From positions 1 through 39,545 of the forward strand of contig CANQYX010000007.1 of NCBI GenBank assembly GCA_947628205.1: a stretch of 39,545 nt of DNA, written 5' to 3'. The translations under genes and the position numbers were made by a program. The notes under the pieces are model-generated. The model was not told the origin of the DNA, made no database searches, and saw only the letters and a list, made by a program, of their open reading frames with translations. Positions 21,601-26,693 of this stretch are shown piece after piece (position 1 is the first letter of the stretch; every line of letters begins with the position of its first letter). Origin of the DNA: an uncultured Clostridia bacterium (GTDB lineage Bacteria; Bacillota; Clostridia; Christensenellales; UBA1242).

Positions 21601-24600
21601 AACCTTGTTGCCATCAACAATTTCGGAAAGTCCGCTTAGCATGCCTTCAAAACTGCCTTCTATTGTATTTTCTAGTTCAAAATCGTTAGTGATTGTGAAA
21701 TTTTTATCTAATTTGCCCGCAATTTTTGCAAAATCGGTTGCGTTTGAAATTGCAAACGGATTTTCAGTTGTTCCGTCGCTAACTCGCAAATATATCGAAC
21801 TAATTGCACGATAAACATCTTCGCTCGCAGAATAACTATCCAAAGCGAACACATCCAACCTATAAATGCCGCCATTAGAAGAGTTATTTGCAACAATTTT
21901 ATATTCGTTGTCGTTGTTGGTTTTTTCTATTCTAATGCTATCGTCATCATCAACCAGAGCATAATCATCAACCGCATTTCCATTGATTGTGGCTTTGTAT
22001 AACTTAAAATCTAATTCTCGCAATTTAAAGGTGTTGTTGTTAGAATTTAAATAACTTGCGTTTGCGTTGAAAAACTTTTCAACAAGGTCGCTATCCAAAT
22101 AGGATATATTCAAATAATAAAGGTCGTTGCCCTCTAAAACTAAATCTTTGCCGCTAATTTCCACGCCCGAAGCAACCGCAGATGTTTGGAAGCGCACAGT
22201 CATAAATTTAGAATCACCAATTTCAAGGCCGAAGTTAGACGCTCTAAACTTAAACTCCAACGCGTCAATTGAGGCTGGGGCGGTTAAAGTTATGTCTATC
22301 TTCCCTTCCAAAATAGTTAAAGTGTTGTTGCCAAAACCGCCAAGCGAATCATTGTAAGTTAAATTTATGTTGTTGTTTTCGACATTTTGTAAAAGTTCAA
22401 CATTTATTTTGTTAGGGTTGTTGTATGTAACCCGTCCGCTACTCGAACTAAAATACAAGGCAGTTGATGGGCTATATAAATCAAAACCAGATTTAGCTTT
22501 ATATGTTAAAGTTGCGTGTGCATATTTTTGCACCACGTCAGAATTTGCTGGCGCATTTATAAACGTTAAAGCGTTTGTGCCTTTTGCATACTCTATATTC
22601 AATTCAATGTCGTCAATTGGAACAAAAACTGCAAATTCAACAGAAATTGGCTCACTAGTTAAAAGTTGAACATAGCCATCCTTTAAAGCGTAATAGTTAA
22701 CAGTAATTTGAACAACTTGTGTGTAATTTGCCCTAGCGCCATGCACGCCAAAAGTTGAGGTTCTAACCTCCTGATTAACATTTGGCAAATTTGTTAGAGA
22801 AACTGCGTTATCTGCAAAACAGTTATATTCGTTGTTCAAATCTTCGTTAGAAAAGGCCACGCGCTGAATTGAATGAACAACATCTATCGAGCGATTAAGC
22901 ACATCTTTGCCCGAAATTGTAAAGTTCACTGTTTTTCCATATACAATTGCAAAATTGAAATGCTCGTTTTCAACGCCATTAACCTTGTAGGCATTTTGTT
23001 CGGAGGATAACGACGTGTTAACATCGAAATTTCCATCCGAAAGGTTTTTTGCTGAAAGTTTAAAGGATTTTTCAAATTTGTTGGCAACAAAAATGTCAAT
23101 TGAAAAATTTTCCAACTCGTTCACATTTGTTAGCTCAAGCGTATATTCATTAAACGTGCCCTCGCCATCATGACCGGAAACTCGGGTTGGCGCAAGTTCG
23201 CTTAAATTAAGCCTATCGCTGTTGTTGTTGAATTTAACCGCGCTTGAATTGATTAAAAAAGCAACCGAACTTGCATCAAAATTTGTGCCAGTATAGTAAA
23301 CGCGCAAATAAACAGAATTTTTTATTCCCACACCTATATCCACCGTGTTGGTGGCGTTAAGCGGTGTGGTGTAGTTGCTGTCTTTAAAAATGTTTACAGC
23401 ATCGGCAGTGTCAACCTGCTTTACTGCCACTGTTATTGTTATGTAAGTTGGAGCTTGCGCCACACCCATAAAGAATTCTGGGTTAGACCTAATGCGCAAA
23501 TTGAATTCTCCATTTGCGGTTAAATCGTTAGCAAACAGCACTTTTAGTGTAGAATTATTTTTAACTTCGTCGCCATTGCTAACAGGTTTTTCCAAATCGT
23601 TAGTTAAAACAAAATTATTTGCCGAATCAATCAATATGCCCTGTTGGTTATTTAGCGGATTTACAATTGAAAGATTAAGCGACAATGCCTGTTGTTTACC
23701 CTTAACCGAATAGATGGTGGCAGCGTATGAATTTTGTTCGTTAGACAGTTCCTCTTCGTTAATTTTTAACGCAGTTGGCAACATCTTTTGGTCTATCGTA
23801 ATTGTTGTTGTGCCAGAATTGGCAACCCCATTGCCAAAATCCAAACCGGTTAATTCTAAAACAAATTTTAAATTTAGGCTGTTTGTAGTTTTATAAGAAA
23901 CAAGAGTTATTGCATATTCATTTTGCTCGGCATCATATTCCAGTTGCAAAGTTTGGTCGTTCAGCAACGCGCCCGATTCAACCGGTCTGTTGTTTTGTGC
24001 ATCGTACAATTTAACCGCATACACCGCCTTGCCATCCGCGGTGTTTACAGGGTTGGAATATGGTCCGTGATAAGGGTTTTCAACCGCCAATTCAACGCGC
24101 GAAAAACGTGTATCAGCACCCGAATAAAGCGTTATTGGAGAGTTAACCACGCTGTCCGTGCCGGCATATTTTACAATTGGCGAAAGGTTAGCATCTTCCA
24201 CCACATAAACATAGAATTTTTTTGTTGCATCGGCTAAATCTGGCCTATCCAAACTTGCAACCTCAACTTCAATTGCGTAACAAGAAAGCGAAAAATTATA
24301 TGTGTCGTTAACATGCAACAATGTGCCTTGGCAATCAACGCTGTTATATAACCTTGAAGTAAGCTCGCTGCCCGCTGGGATAAAATTGCCTGCACCGTCA
24401 AACGAACCAAAACCAGTTACTTTGTAACTAACATTTGTTTGATATGTTAAACTCTTGTTGTTGCTATCCACCGGCAAAAAGGTTAAAATTTTATTTTTAA
24501 ACTCGGCAAGATTTATTGTTCCGCCCACCTTAACAGCTGGCTTTACCGAATTGTTTACCTGAATGCCTTCCAACAAGTTGGACACATTAATATCAAAACT

Positions 24601-25002
24601 AAAAGATTTTTGCGAGTTGGTTTCTAGCACATTTAAATTTAATGGAACAACGCCATTAACGTCAATTTCAAACACCTCGTTTTCTTTAACCACACGCTCG
24701 GCAAAAGTTGTGCCGTTAGAAGTTGTGCGGTTAGAAACGACCAATCTATCTGTCTTGGCATTTGTAACGTCAATTTTTATGTAAAGTTTCGCCCAACCAT
24801 TTGCATCTGTTTGCAAATAGTTTTCGCCCGCGCCATAAAAACAATCAATTCCGTTTGTGCCATCAAGCCAATTGTCCGAATTGGCATTTAAGGCATAATA
24901 AACATGGAATTGCGGATTGCTCTTTTTGCCGCAAGCGGTAAAGCCAAAACATGTGGCCACAAAAAATAATAAAGTTAAAACGCCAAAAATCTTTTTTCTC
25001 AT
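3682..25002 (-). CDS. Giant (7106 aa) GLUG-repeat putative surface lipoprotein
   Basis: Single uninterrupted ORF. RBS AGGGG 5' of ATG; signal MRKKIFGVLTLLFFVATCFGFTACGKK (lipobox-like TAC). More than 40 GLUG-like motifs (e.g. FGGLVGQNNG, VGGLVGYANN, AGGLIGCLNG) and several 'NPxxIxxxxDF...F.L.NDIDL' block starts. Confidence 0.93.
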   Translation of the reverse strand: MRKKIFGVLTLLFFVATCFGFTACGKKSNPQFHVYYALNANSDNWLDGTNGIDCFYGAGENYLQTDANGWAKLYIKIDVTNAKTDRLVVSNRTTSNGTTFAERVVKENEVFEIDVNGVVPLNLNVLETNSQKSFSFDINVSNLLEGIQVNNSVKPAVKVGGTINLAEFKNKILTFLPVDSNNKSLTYQTNVSYKVTGFGSFDGAGNFIPAGSELTSRLYNSVDCQGTLLHVNDTYNFSLSCYAIEVEVASLDRPDLADATKKFYVYVVEDANLSPIVKYAGTDSVVNSPITLYSGADTRFSRVELAVENPYHGPYSNPVNTADGKAVYAVKLYDAQNNRPVESGALLNDQTLQLEYDAEQNEYAITLVSYKTTNSLNLKFVLELTGLDFGNGVANSGTTTITIDQKMLPTALKINEEELSNEQNSYAATIYSVKGKQQALSLNLSIVNPLNNQQGILIDSANNFVLTNDLEKPVSNGDEVKNNSTLKVLFANDLTANGEFNLRIRSNPEFFMGVAQAPTYITITVAVKQVDTADAVNIFKDSNYTTPLNATNTVDIGVGIKNSVYLRVYYTGTNFDASSVAFLINSSAVKFNNNSDRLNLSELAPTRVSGHDGEGTFNEYTLELTNVNELENFSIDIFVANKFEKSFKLSAKNLSDGNFDVNTSLSSEQNAYKVNGVENEHFNFAIVYGKTVNFTISGKDVLNRSIDVVHSIQRVAFSNEDLNNEYNCFADNAVSLTNLPNVNQEVRTSTFGVHGARANYTQVVQITVNYYALKDGYVQLLTSEPISVEFAVFVPIDDIELNIEYAKGTNALTFINAPANSDVVQKYAHATLTYKAKSGFDLYSPSTALYFSSSSGRVTYNNPNKINVELLQNVENNNINLTYNDSLGGFGNNTLTILEGKIDITLTAPASIDALEFKFRASNFGLEIGDSKFMTVRFQTSAVASGVEISGKDLVLEGNDLYYLNISYLDSDLVEKFFNANASYLNSNNNTFKLRELDFKLYKATINGNAVDDYALVDDDDSIRIEKTNNDNEYKIVANNSSNGGIYRLDVFALDSYSASEDVYRAISSIYLRVSDGTTENPFAISNATDFAKIAGKLDKNFTITNDFELENTIEGSFEGMLSGLSEIVDGNKVYYSKHTLTINLNHINALKDENFIALFQKLSNNAVVQNLNLVVKFDVNNLKSTTGKIYVGALAGINEGSINDVSVSTESVADLTFENLALDDESTLYFGLLVGKNLGNINMLSSSVTATSLSISPSKKSSYDIGLIAGLNDGSIVGEYLGKASLDSVNYTIVANLVVSNKNAPEATFNVGAVAGENAKSISQVIVGGRIVLNGQPSANSYLGGLAGQAHSGSGAEFKGFNKVATLGLDLTNNTGAVAGIVAKSDGVEIYDARIISTKVSFFAGADLNCYGKIKGANLVGGLVADANNTTIANANLENFNAGADGYFYTLESQTNQVASFVYQATECSIDLSFANINLACLETGSNQLVLTSPSSTNESGTYFLGRVQNFNYQNNQYVLNKNSNFVVVYSDDGFYYKKGESLQKFQEYSQLSGEYLLEQLTGDAGEKTKYYLVNDMYMPDGDEGEEAYVLKYKLENLFDESFEPLSPDDIISKDTIYNVKTDWQEFITTQLTAGVSWQDAVGTIENLDAEDEAYYQYAAGKNEIQSEQYFPYLVVNEEESRIVKPTEIKASFNADYVIYINSVVIDENEDDIDFDIPKYNISQILLVDYFERENATSSEEFNSHYIVNKVRNVNGVVEQSGLIDLKVANQDENDFDGGVNFEIVEGKNRAYITSDGEKIVFTAVGVEPVVVRAYSLFNQTAEKYFAFFVQHGSSKLNLNASSINLVPSVEQGIDYELSLHTGGNPVELTVGAENIFKSQKFLTMFDSDLVNFLKLSATGAENSILNLETYEKSVRVSVKDKSSFERSENEEVELAMSLDLTACYGESYFPKIDGANQTKLVGKIKLLVTAYKATQKIEANVIANEVDSESHVKFNVNLLTGYVKENDESGYVLSDTLTIDGNVVSFNEQGKDSLILTFNNNDDVALSNLLSATGVSVAELFDYTISYTYIKEGEIVKGYTYSIELSLKNELNYRYLTNNVNLTLSITSQLNPTATEKDLCAQVDLTFKPTEFKSARFYNYEVTSFNQSATEILQVNAIDTPYISPAEGFGSIMVIHLEPTYALVRNAVLSSSNENGVTLLFTQLIYNKETNSFANLPFSDSNHVSELNLQQFTSYEGEGLPYGYNGVIYVMVNVSERINASKILKATLTVNVEGQDQPIVREKQLTTKYLPGVALEYDNTAKVKDKGNEYLIQEETINRVKITMFGYELNNTPDINFVWNLERDENGNYIYDGFKYDEENGQENLAVIVDKDSKKYDINSFVRHGTLKDYRNLISNEDGSVSFDFDIYTANDIPASFKLTAGLSFAGNKSETKELIFHPVKYILKSVYVNGLNNGVLNTVINNRTRIDLTFRTNNDNADLSDEIYNNLISQFKVDNKTGVQAFAHAFSYSIENFGYGYFDDETIKQFLISYNRDHIYLTALSEVEANITLSIGYSYVRGEDGLYQVKFGLSLTSDLTLPTYSFSLVIRSGTNEFAPTRISDANEFVQKLSAGENEDFILMNDIDLYDYNPNLISANFASLDGNNKVITIHNFSVGSTAENGVAKYGLFTSIGSYTPAGEDTQKSTTLKNVIVNYGELEPLTIIKTDQISSVVFGGLVATVEAGGIVYNCDVMNLSSQQTDVNIVLNGFVGANVTFGGLVGQNNGVITNSRVGRISYDKIMLDVVTQPDESVVKVSAYPINFVLGGKSVEQNDTSTNGFIGVAGGFVGENNGTIASSYFANAGLTNYSKIPQEENLTAGFVAVNNSEGKIRYSYVKALENTIVGIEQANSTGMEIKSMGNGNVAGFVYNNLGEINDCFANTMLTTDSALIAGFVYNNQSGASIKACYAACTLNALHTENQDRFSYAEQPFVGVNERQELLSKGELVNCHYLEPGIVSYNIKEGKPNATALRKDNFRSPNNLNGFVFVNSNKRQESDLGIWSYYIVGSDEMHALPELTSANQIAYSYRYLVSEEENVFANAPSYVLGSKNNPYIIRTAEEYNRVFTGVSTNDEFDEGLHSFTGYVRLINNISFASEVQEQKNAEILTRADFTFGDKLNPDNITSFEGNGMSISDISLDIKGSSLAEENLQKVGLFGEISNAYIKNLNLSFMQFDQVSKTSPIKYSGGLAGTIENSTLINLKLDGNSTTLWGKNFVGGVAGLITGKSLLYNLEVNINVVSDSNIVSGMYYNKNDFAKVMVATDQLKQEQVNNSEILDAEYKEYVNNLSYAGGVAGVLDLSSRSDGENLSNITVDTKNMASRATGSNIEAGFAGGVAGYASAETDAFKLKVYVGTDTAIYGSQAAGGLFAVSLGKITASQVTARESETEQFAYDDAFGNYIKNLADNPDATLDLSQIGNTSLLSSQGYVGGLVGIGITTRIESSYAKSSVELAQTFGGLVGLSVGTTIFHSYAVPYVNLDNTIIEADNPIVQNIGGLIGEATSIQSNSETHKEYVTYAIACLNTQTPKYTDIAYTFSTILTDNAMLKNIINGSVVDAANGKQVNIENKNINYLVANYQTNGVCHVYSNDNPIDSTETLNVFVGRVKNYAQNEETDVFKYDHGEYFALDEIYDTEAETSAQAELFNQVFGDWPTQYWLLNEARYFPLLIKEDVGDYIEIKEAKDLDILVANPSLHYRVMNDIDIRDWKENFNTNWIFDVEFTGTLEGYLGEDEDVTALPRIYNLYVNTIEDNTSGLFRSTKKSTIKNIDFVWTPLDNANSAINVQNNKISTIGGLTCDDNGSKFNNVNVFVGQYNKVNRQIQSVPEYNLVNNSSQMPIQAFGGLVGNAKNTTMESCNFNGNVTANMANADGDVKFGGLIANGSKATDDDGAESRFDNEKFLISDSVVGGEENYRTSFNITVNTCNNAYIGNAFGWVEDAGISRVNVGNNLNDFNARKITTSIDLSSCLNTHIGGFIGYAENSSVSSCEALTNLTVSATSDNVTANIAGLVGRYGGTQAIRNSLAEVDISITEQNLTNLRVAGGVAEIFASGTINLLQNVFTGQINCSEDTNLAASNVYAAGVLAYLHGEGANAYINENFTNVAITVGGVDADEAKSGTTILYAGGIVGYAQGNIAITNCLTAGQIVPLTSNNATTIQVGGIIGSANNINITNSISTSTILLDSIASKAIAHLDVHAILGNTNEEGGEPSIALSNVYYSSDISLVPEELCENATNLSANALTHPIIDSSWVETLVSAGWASLPDGLPYIANLKTKLVNYKILINNDLNELKGYAAGSSVNPIQITATDLQTGNNIKDSYNYYILEENTLSNDIYQSSVKINGVLIASDSEYVYQSANQGSVFDSLDKHSAISNFHLRVADDSTIDLSNGNSGILVTNNAGVIFNCSVQGVGLKVQAGDGGIIAGINDGLISYCYSSAEIVELTANSFGGICYTNNGKILSCYFTGYIDNNSSAAAGITVQLSNTSYIYNCYMAGVVTNLADNALSVYSLKGLGENNYIDVNVNKKDIDEITSNDLGEISNLKTIDTQFLMANESGNKALLQGKWFTTVRKTSNNRYYVDLSASTYGFNYLYPIYNFYKHNGTMQLIVQNYALYTGTGVDDYFVNMDNDLTKNDYLNNITNLISSEEENRIYTHALKVPHLGVLKAVQGIANTVKNESEPIKTNFNYVLIYDINGQISATGGANEYYQWQAIGTTGSQENEFYNIDAEFNGLFISNKFYNFTKPNEESSNKTENLCTVQNLSKQGLFTNINNAYFGYVVFGSMYELENSGAIGVSANGGGQIYVNNLYYLNQAKFTAKDGGYVSAMFGSVDNSATKIVIQDSGFAQHSTFNIVIENANNAGFIVGYFNGGTVNFEGGNNLRIAFASSVNYAGGLVGELRSGNIYGVSSNSAVIILDADSSVQLSNLKLGGIIGHVTSGEIVQAGKNVINKISVYFSPEITVAGLGGLVYEVNNMSVIFDQCEVMLDDSTTFKPTMANFGGANCYFGLICANMVVDSSSAGGIKVYNFNCTQNITIEIVLKDNASFNSDNITNKKLGFGGLIGHTKGGTLTLSLSETLSPTIKVRSANVGGFVGCYEGGLFAFEEDLQYSAEIYGYCNVGGAMGYCSADVTSDSIAKFIDFEDAETDSLNFLNNFSFATLRSFEELTDVTTTLNFYNWGGMFGFLDNAKVADVTNNNQIIVGAIKVDENYYKQQTNPTIYNVGGVAGKVIANEIGAEFTTLGNNGSISVLEGQTGDAGKEGVYRAASLGETGFDVLELSVGSFTFDVGGNYYFAMLPINVGGIFGLSDDAILMKLNNAGEIIGYQNVGGLVGYANNTTISSESISTANVVGVVNVGGAVGTLNNNSTLTANVQANVYGNFNVGGAVGFIVNGSINGAVVGSTGTEQESNTQIVKGIYLKTLHYINIPEGSTAQSGQFNRAAIMFPTNVGGLAGSKAVESSPLTIENNTVQNVLVTSSDEGALIEYDTRDSIVKTFNTSYTISTVNNPFLYKVNENAQTTSNPQINLKNICVIPTSFSKNNEGKIKDDYLVKFDEMRTGFGGFIGSVDSRSVLDNIATNKMNGVDVHAMLGINTGAIYGSYNANYSKAYGDESQSTAHAIETPTLLSDLYVEGAYNIGGIAGNVYTQSGGVDIIAFETETSAEFVHCSANTTIHVQAHRQQSRESLVGIYVGGLFGKLEGKANDMKINGSGLKIEMTTSNSYYAGGLIGCLNGNLGEENSTINSNIVNGGNANETGKPFTINGDDKINFGGLVGMLKKTSSASEPAYVIGWQPYAFTVNTVENRNYYDGETSYDYDDQDENNLYLTAQAYYVNQDTFNISYSRGGASSVGEDVTTDNSRWFGKNSNNPLLEDTFGWAKEYTMFKIVQRNIPQSNNNGAQWDSISVVYDASKITYVATGVNATEWYGKAIDENEAKQILYSYEKAQVDTNLGLQTRAKPISLWDEYVNLYGEADALKKINEHIFFTVYEFGDNNPILYSRMGIASVMKDEKDKFITNAPASDLYVLSQNDIGGEDQPLAICGGQIYYDLAKGARKTSWTTNPDETIDISLEIDPRATNTLSYLPWYYENAVATDQNKYPSIFGWDWTWFTTSEIEVTYSYDILESLEAKNLYAKYEDEINKGSKDVYSFKTPYMIAGVNTGDQNNANIFHNWQKGSNGNEGSWSGNKKKDEALQKITYRLGERNDLSQYDITWHIAGNNNSIEMNRKANFVYKISNSVYGDVWFRFDTVFENWTTNRSDENTYTNDNLSTDGSVFNIMGLVSRDAYNKIHQKVSIPVSGDTFWEAAWRWAAGAAAAIVAALISVGVFVATGGTGAVATVAIVIGYISALTSNGLLITSLVVGLVQHFKVQNTGNVIVQMNTLENRQDLSFGLFADSYTREVKYVKNENGDWVMKVQIDSSVTYKDEHIPNQETGELPYMFYSSTRPTDYYKGYYLVAVNGAAGKSSAESLSDLFEKVPKKDVTINTDGKYEYCGNDEKFKGKDKDLTIVKTYVYENGMYYISAFASTNIYTPSQDFAYNIFNGENCKYNASQFVSDSGIYYVQGQYDSSSGKYTLPNKDLTGNLLVWDRENSNIRNEKDSGSGVGFADFESNVGVPFVTESNITFVPATDEYNTDNENNGYIYRVKDTVRNRLYLGYGYMKGVYYTANGKNVNIGSKVASFSKFSDSDSIEGLTEGVDYIVVTYNDTSHQITDQDGKVTGYQPATAYYKFSSMGTASDAKNYSNGTVQIGEYSPNGLPDNINVNLYPSAFENPYHVNNTGFTYDGNQYFINTNCLEEKNPTGISHKVQYFYYDGGYKVGSYKNQDQLDNGSGIVFTSTAVVSNYDLGLDSDNLGSITIDLYDQSGAQIFAPDNQPITLYYLAANFNSYKNYYLTNSTEAMYKVVNNYKIEGGEEIAIVRTLNGRIKEYTSKVYEIYTLNMEYVVKDGVLMNVDVQFPTANDEDFNRNKYLMNSSLQIYTRYKFTDGKIPWTTANNSNNGNQFTDFDTEHALGWVKEQATGYKYYLFKNNANPNSGSRNTTYLTENVLVTLGGGKNVKTSSLGSANTKSGSFNAK

Positions 25003-25016
25003 TGTCCCCTCATTTT

Positions 25017-25038
25017 AATTTGCGTTATTGCGCAATTT
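25017..25038 (-). promoter_or_regulatory. 5'-UTR hairpin of the giant gene
   Basis: AATTTGCG-ttattg-CGCAATTT (7 of 8 paired), between the predicted TSS (about 25045) and the RBS. Confidence 0.5.
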
Positions 25039-25051
25039 TTATAATAATTTT

Positions 25052-25080
25052 ATTATATAAAATTAAACAATTTAAGTCAA
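25052..25080 (-). promoter_or_regulatory. Sigma-A-type promoter of the giant lipoprotein gene
   Basis: Minus strand TTGACT-17 nt-TATAAT (+ strand ATTATA 25052-25057, AGTCAA 25075-25080). Confidence 0.75.
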
Positions 25081-25412
25081 AACGTTTTGACGAATTTTGT
25101 AGTTTTTTTAATAATTTTTTAATATTTTTTAATCTCTTTAAATAAATTTTGGAAAAATACAAAAAAATGCTTGTTTTGAGGCAAAATGATAATTTATTAA
25201 AAATTTTTAAGATTTTTTATATTTTTGCAAAAAATTTTTATTTTTTTGATTTTTTACGCCATTTTTTGCAATTTTTTAATATTTTTTATTTAATTTTTTA
25301 AATTTTTTATTTTTTTGGTTTTGTCGCAATTTAAAATTTTATTAAACTTTTTAAGTTTTTTTGTAATATTTTGGCAAAACGAAAAATATCTTCCTAATAA
25401 GGAGATATAACT

Positions 25413-25712
25413 ATGGAACAAATTGTAACCGACAATCAAATTGTACATTTTGCAAATTACATCTTAGATAATCATGCCACAATTAGGGCCACAGCCAAAA
25501 CGTTTAACCTTGCAAAAAGCACGCTGCACAACTATTTAAGCACACGATTAAAACAAATAGATTACAAATTATATAAACAAGTTCAAGAAGTAATGGATGA
25601 AAATTTTAGCGTTAAGCACCTACATGGCGGCGAAAGCACCAAACATAAATATCAGCAATTGAAAAATGAGATTTCCATTTTTGAAGAAACCGAGGCCTTA
25701 TTGGATATTTAA
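25413..25712 (+). CDS. spoIIID: Sporulation transcriptional regulator SpoIIID
   Basis: ATIRATAKTFNLAKSTLHNYLSTRLKQIDYKLYKQVQEVMDENFSVKHLHGGESTKHKYQ matches the SpoIIID pattern (TVRVIAKEFGVSKSTVHKDLTERLPEINPDLANEVKEIL...IRHLRGGEATKLKYK). RBS AAGGAG. Confidence 0.9.
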   Translation: MEQIVTDNQIVHFANYILDNHATIRATAKTFNLAKSTLHNYLSTRLKQIDYKLYKQVQEVMDENFSVKHLHGGESTKHKYQQLKNEISIFEETEALLDI

Positions 25713-25736
25713 AAAAACACCATAAGGTGTTTTTTA
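25711..25736. terminator. Bidirectional terminator of spoIIID and the convergent gene
   Basis: AAAAAAACACC-ataa-GGTGTTTTTTT. Confidence 0.9.
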
Positions 25737-26492
25737 ATTTAATGTTTTAGCAGTATAATTTTCTACAAATTTCAAGTCAGCCGAATTAGATTTTAACAAA
25801 TTTTTAACTTCGTTAATGTTGCCTTCGTTTAGTGCGGCTATCATTTTTAAATTATTTTTATATACAACCAAACGCCTAATATAATCTGCAAATTGAGGGT
25901 CTTGCAAATCCATTTTATCTAAATCTTGCAAATTTAACCTTCCATTAAAGAAATTGTATAGTTGAATGCCCCTATTAACAACATCTTTTTTAGTTAAATT
26001 GTTGTTAGCATATTCGCCCATCATATTAACAATTGTTTCTTTGCCGCCCACAGATGCAACTGCAAAGCCATATAAGTTTAGTTTGTTAGACAAATCCAAG
26101 CCAGCGTCAACTTCCGCGCTTGTGGCGCGTTTGTAAGAATAAGTTTTTTCAATGTCGAAGGGCTGTGGGTTAACTTTGCCATCAAAATCCCTGAACAGTG
26201 CCTTGTCGTCCTTATGCCTTTGGCAGATGGCACGACCGCATGAGTATGGCATAGCAAAGTAATAACTATCATCACTCAACTTGCCATTAATCCCTAAATA
26301 TTTATAAACCTTGTTGCCGTTTTTGTCTTTAACTGCCACCAGCGCATAGCCATCAACAAACTCACCTGCTTCCAACAAGTTAGACACTCTTAAAATTTGT
26401 GTTTCCCCCAATTTGAATTGATATTCAAATGTTCCGTTTTTCGATTTTACCAACCTTGGGTAGTTGGTGGTAACCGATTTTTTTTCTGCCAT
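25734..26492 (-). CDS. Hypothetical protein with WG-repeat-like segments
   Basis: AAGGAGG RBS. FVDGYALVAVKDKNGNKVYKYLGINGKL and FAMPYSCGRAICQRHKDDKALFRDFDGKV resemble WG (KWG) repeats; C-terminal helical region. Confidence 0.75.
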   Translation of the reverse strand: MAEKKSVTTNYPRLVKSKNGTFEYQFKLGETQILRVSNLLEAGEFVDGYALVAVKDKNGNKVYKYLGINGKLSDDSYYFAMPYSCGRAICQRHKDDKALFRDFDGKVNPQPFDIEKTYSYKRATSAEVDAGLDLSNKLNLYGFAVASVGGKETIVNMMGEYANNNLTKKDVVNRGIQLYNFFNGRLNLQDLDKMDLQDPQFADYIRRLVVYKNNLKMIAALNEGNINEVKNLLKSNSADLKFVENYTAKTLN

Positions 26493-26535
26493 AATTCCTC
26501 CTTAACCATTTTAAATACTTTAAAATATTAACAAT

Positions 26536-26564
26536 AGTTTAGCAAAAAATTTCAAAAATGTCAA
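26536..26564 (-). promoter_or_regulatory. Sigma-A-type promoter of the WG-like gene
   Basis: Minus strand TTGACA-17 nt-TAAACT. Confidence 0.6.
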
Positions 26565-26693
26565 GCATTTATTATTTGCTTTAAGCGCTCTTGAATATTA
26601 TTAGTTTTTTTATGGTTTTTTAATAAATTTGCAGGTTTTTTCATGGTTTTTTGCAAAAATGTTGGGTTATTTTTAAAAATTTTGAACAATACT

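Noticed and set aside
4991-24784. Numerous 60-110 aa ORFs on the + strand within the giant gene
   Set aside because: Antisense to a strongly supported coding frame, with no RBS or domain signals.
25002-25007. GGACAA (SpoIIID-box-like) overlapping the giant gene RBS/start
   Set aside because: A single 6-nt match overlapping an SD; too short to call a binding site without an excess of sites.
26580-26660. Short direct repeats (TTTTTTATGGTTTTTT / TTTTTTCATGGTTTTTTGCA)
   Set aside because: Low complexity in AT-rich spacer; not distinguishable from compositional noise.
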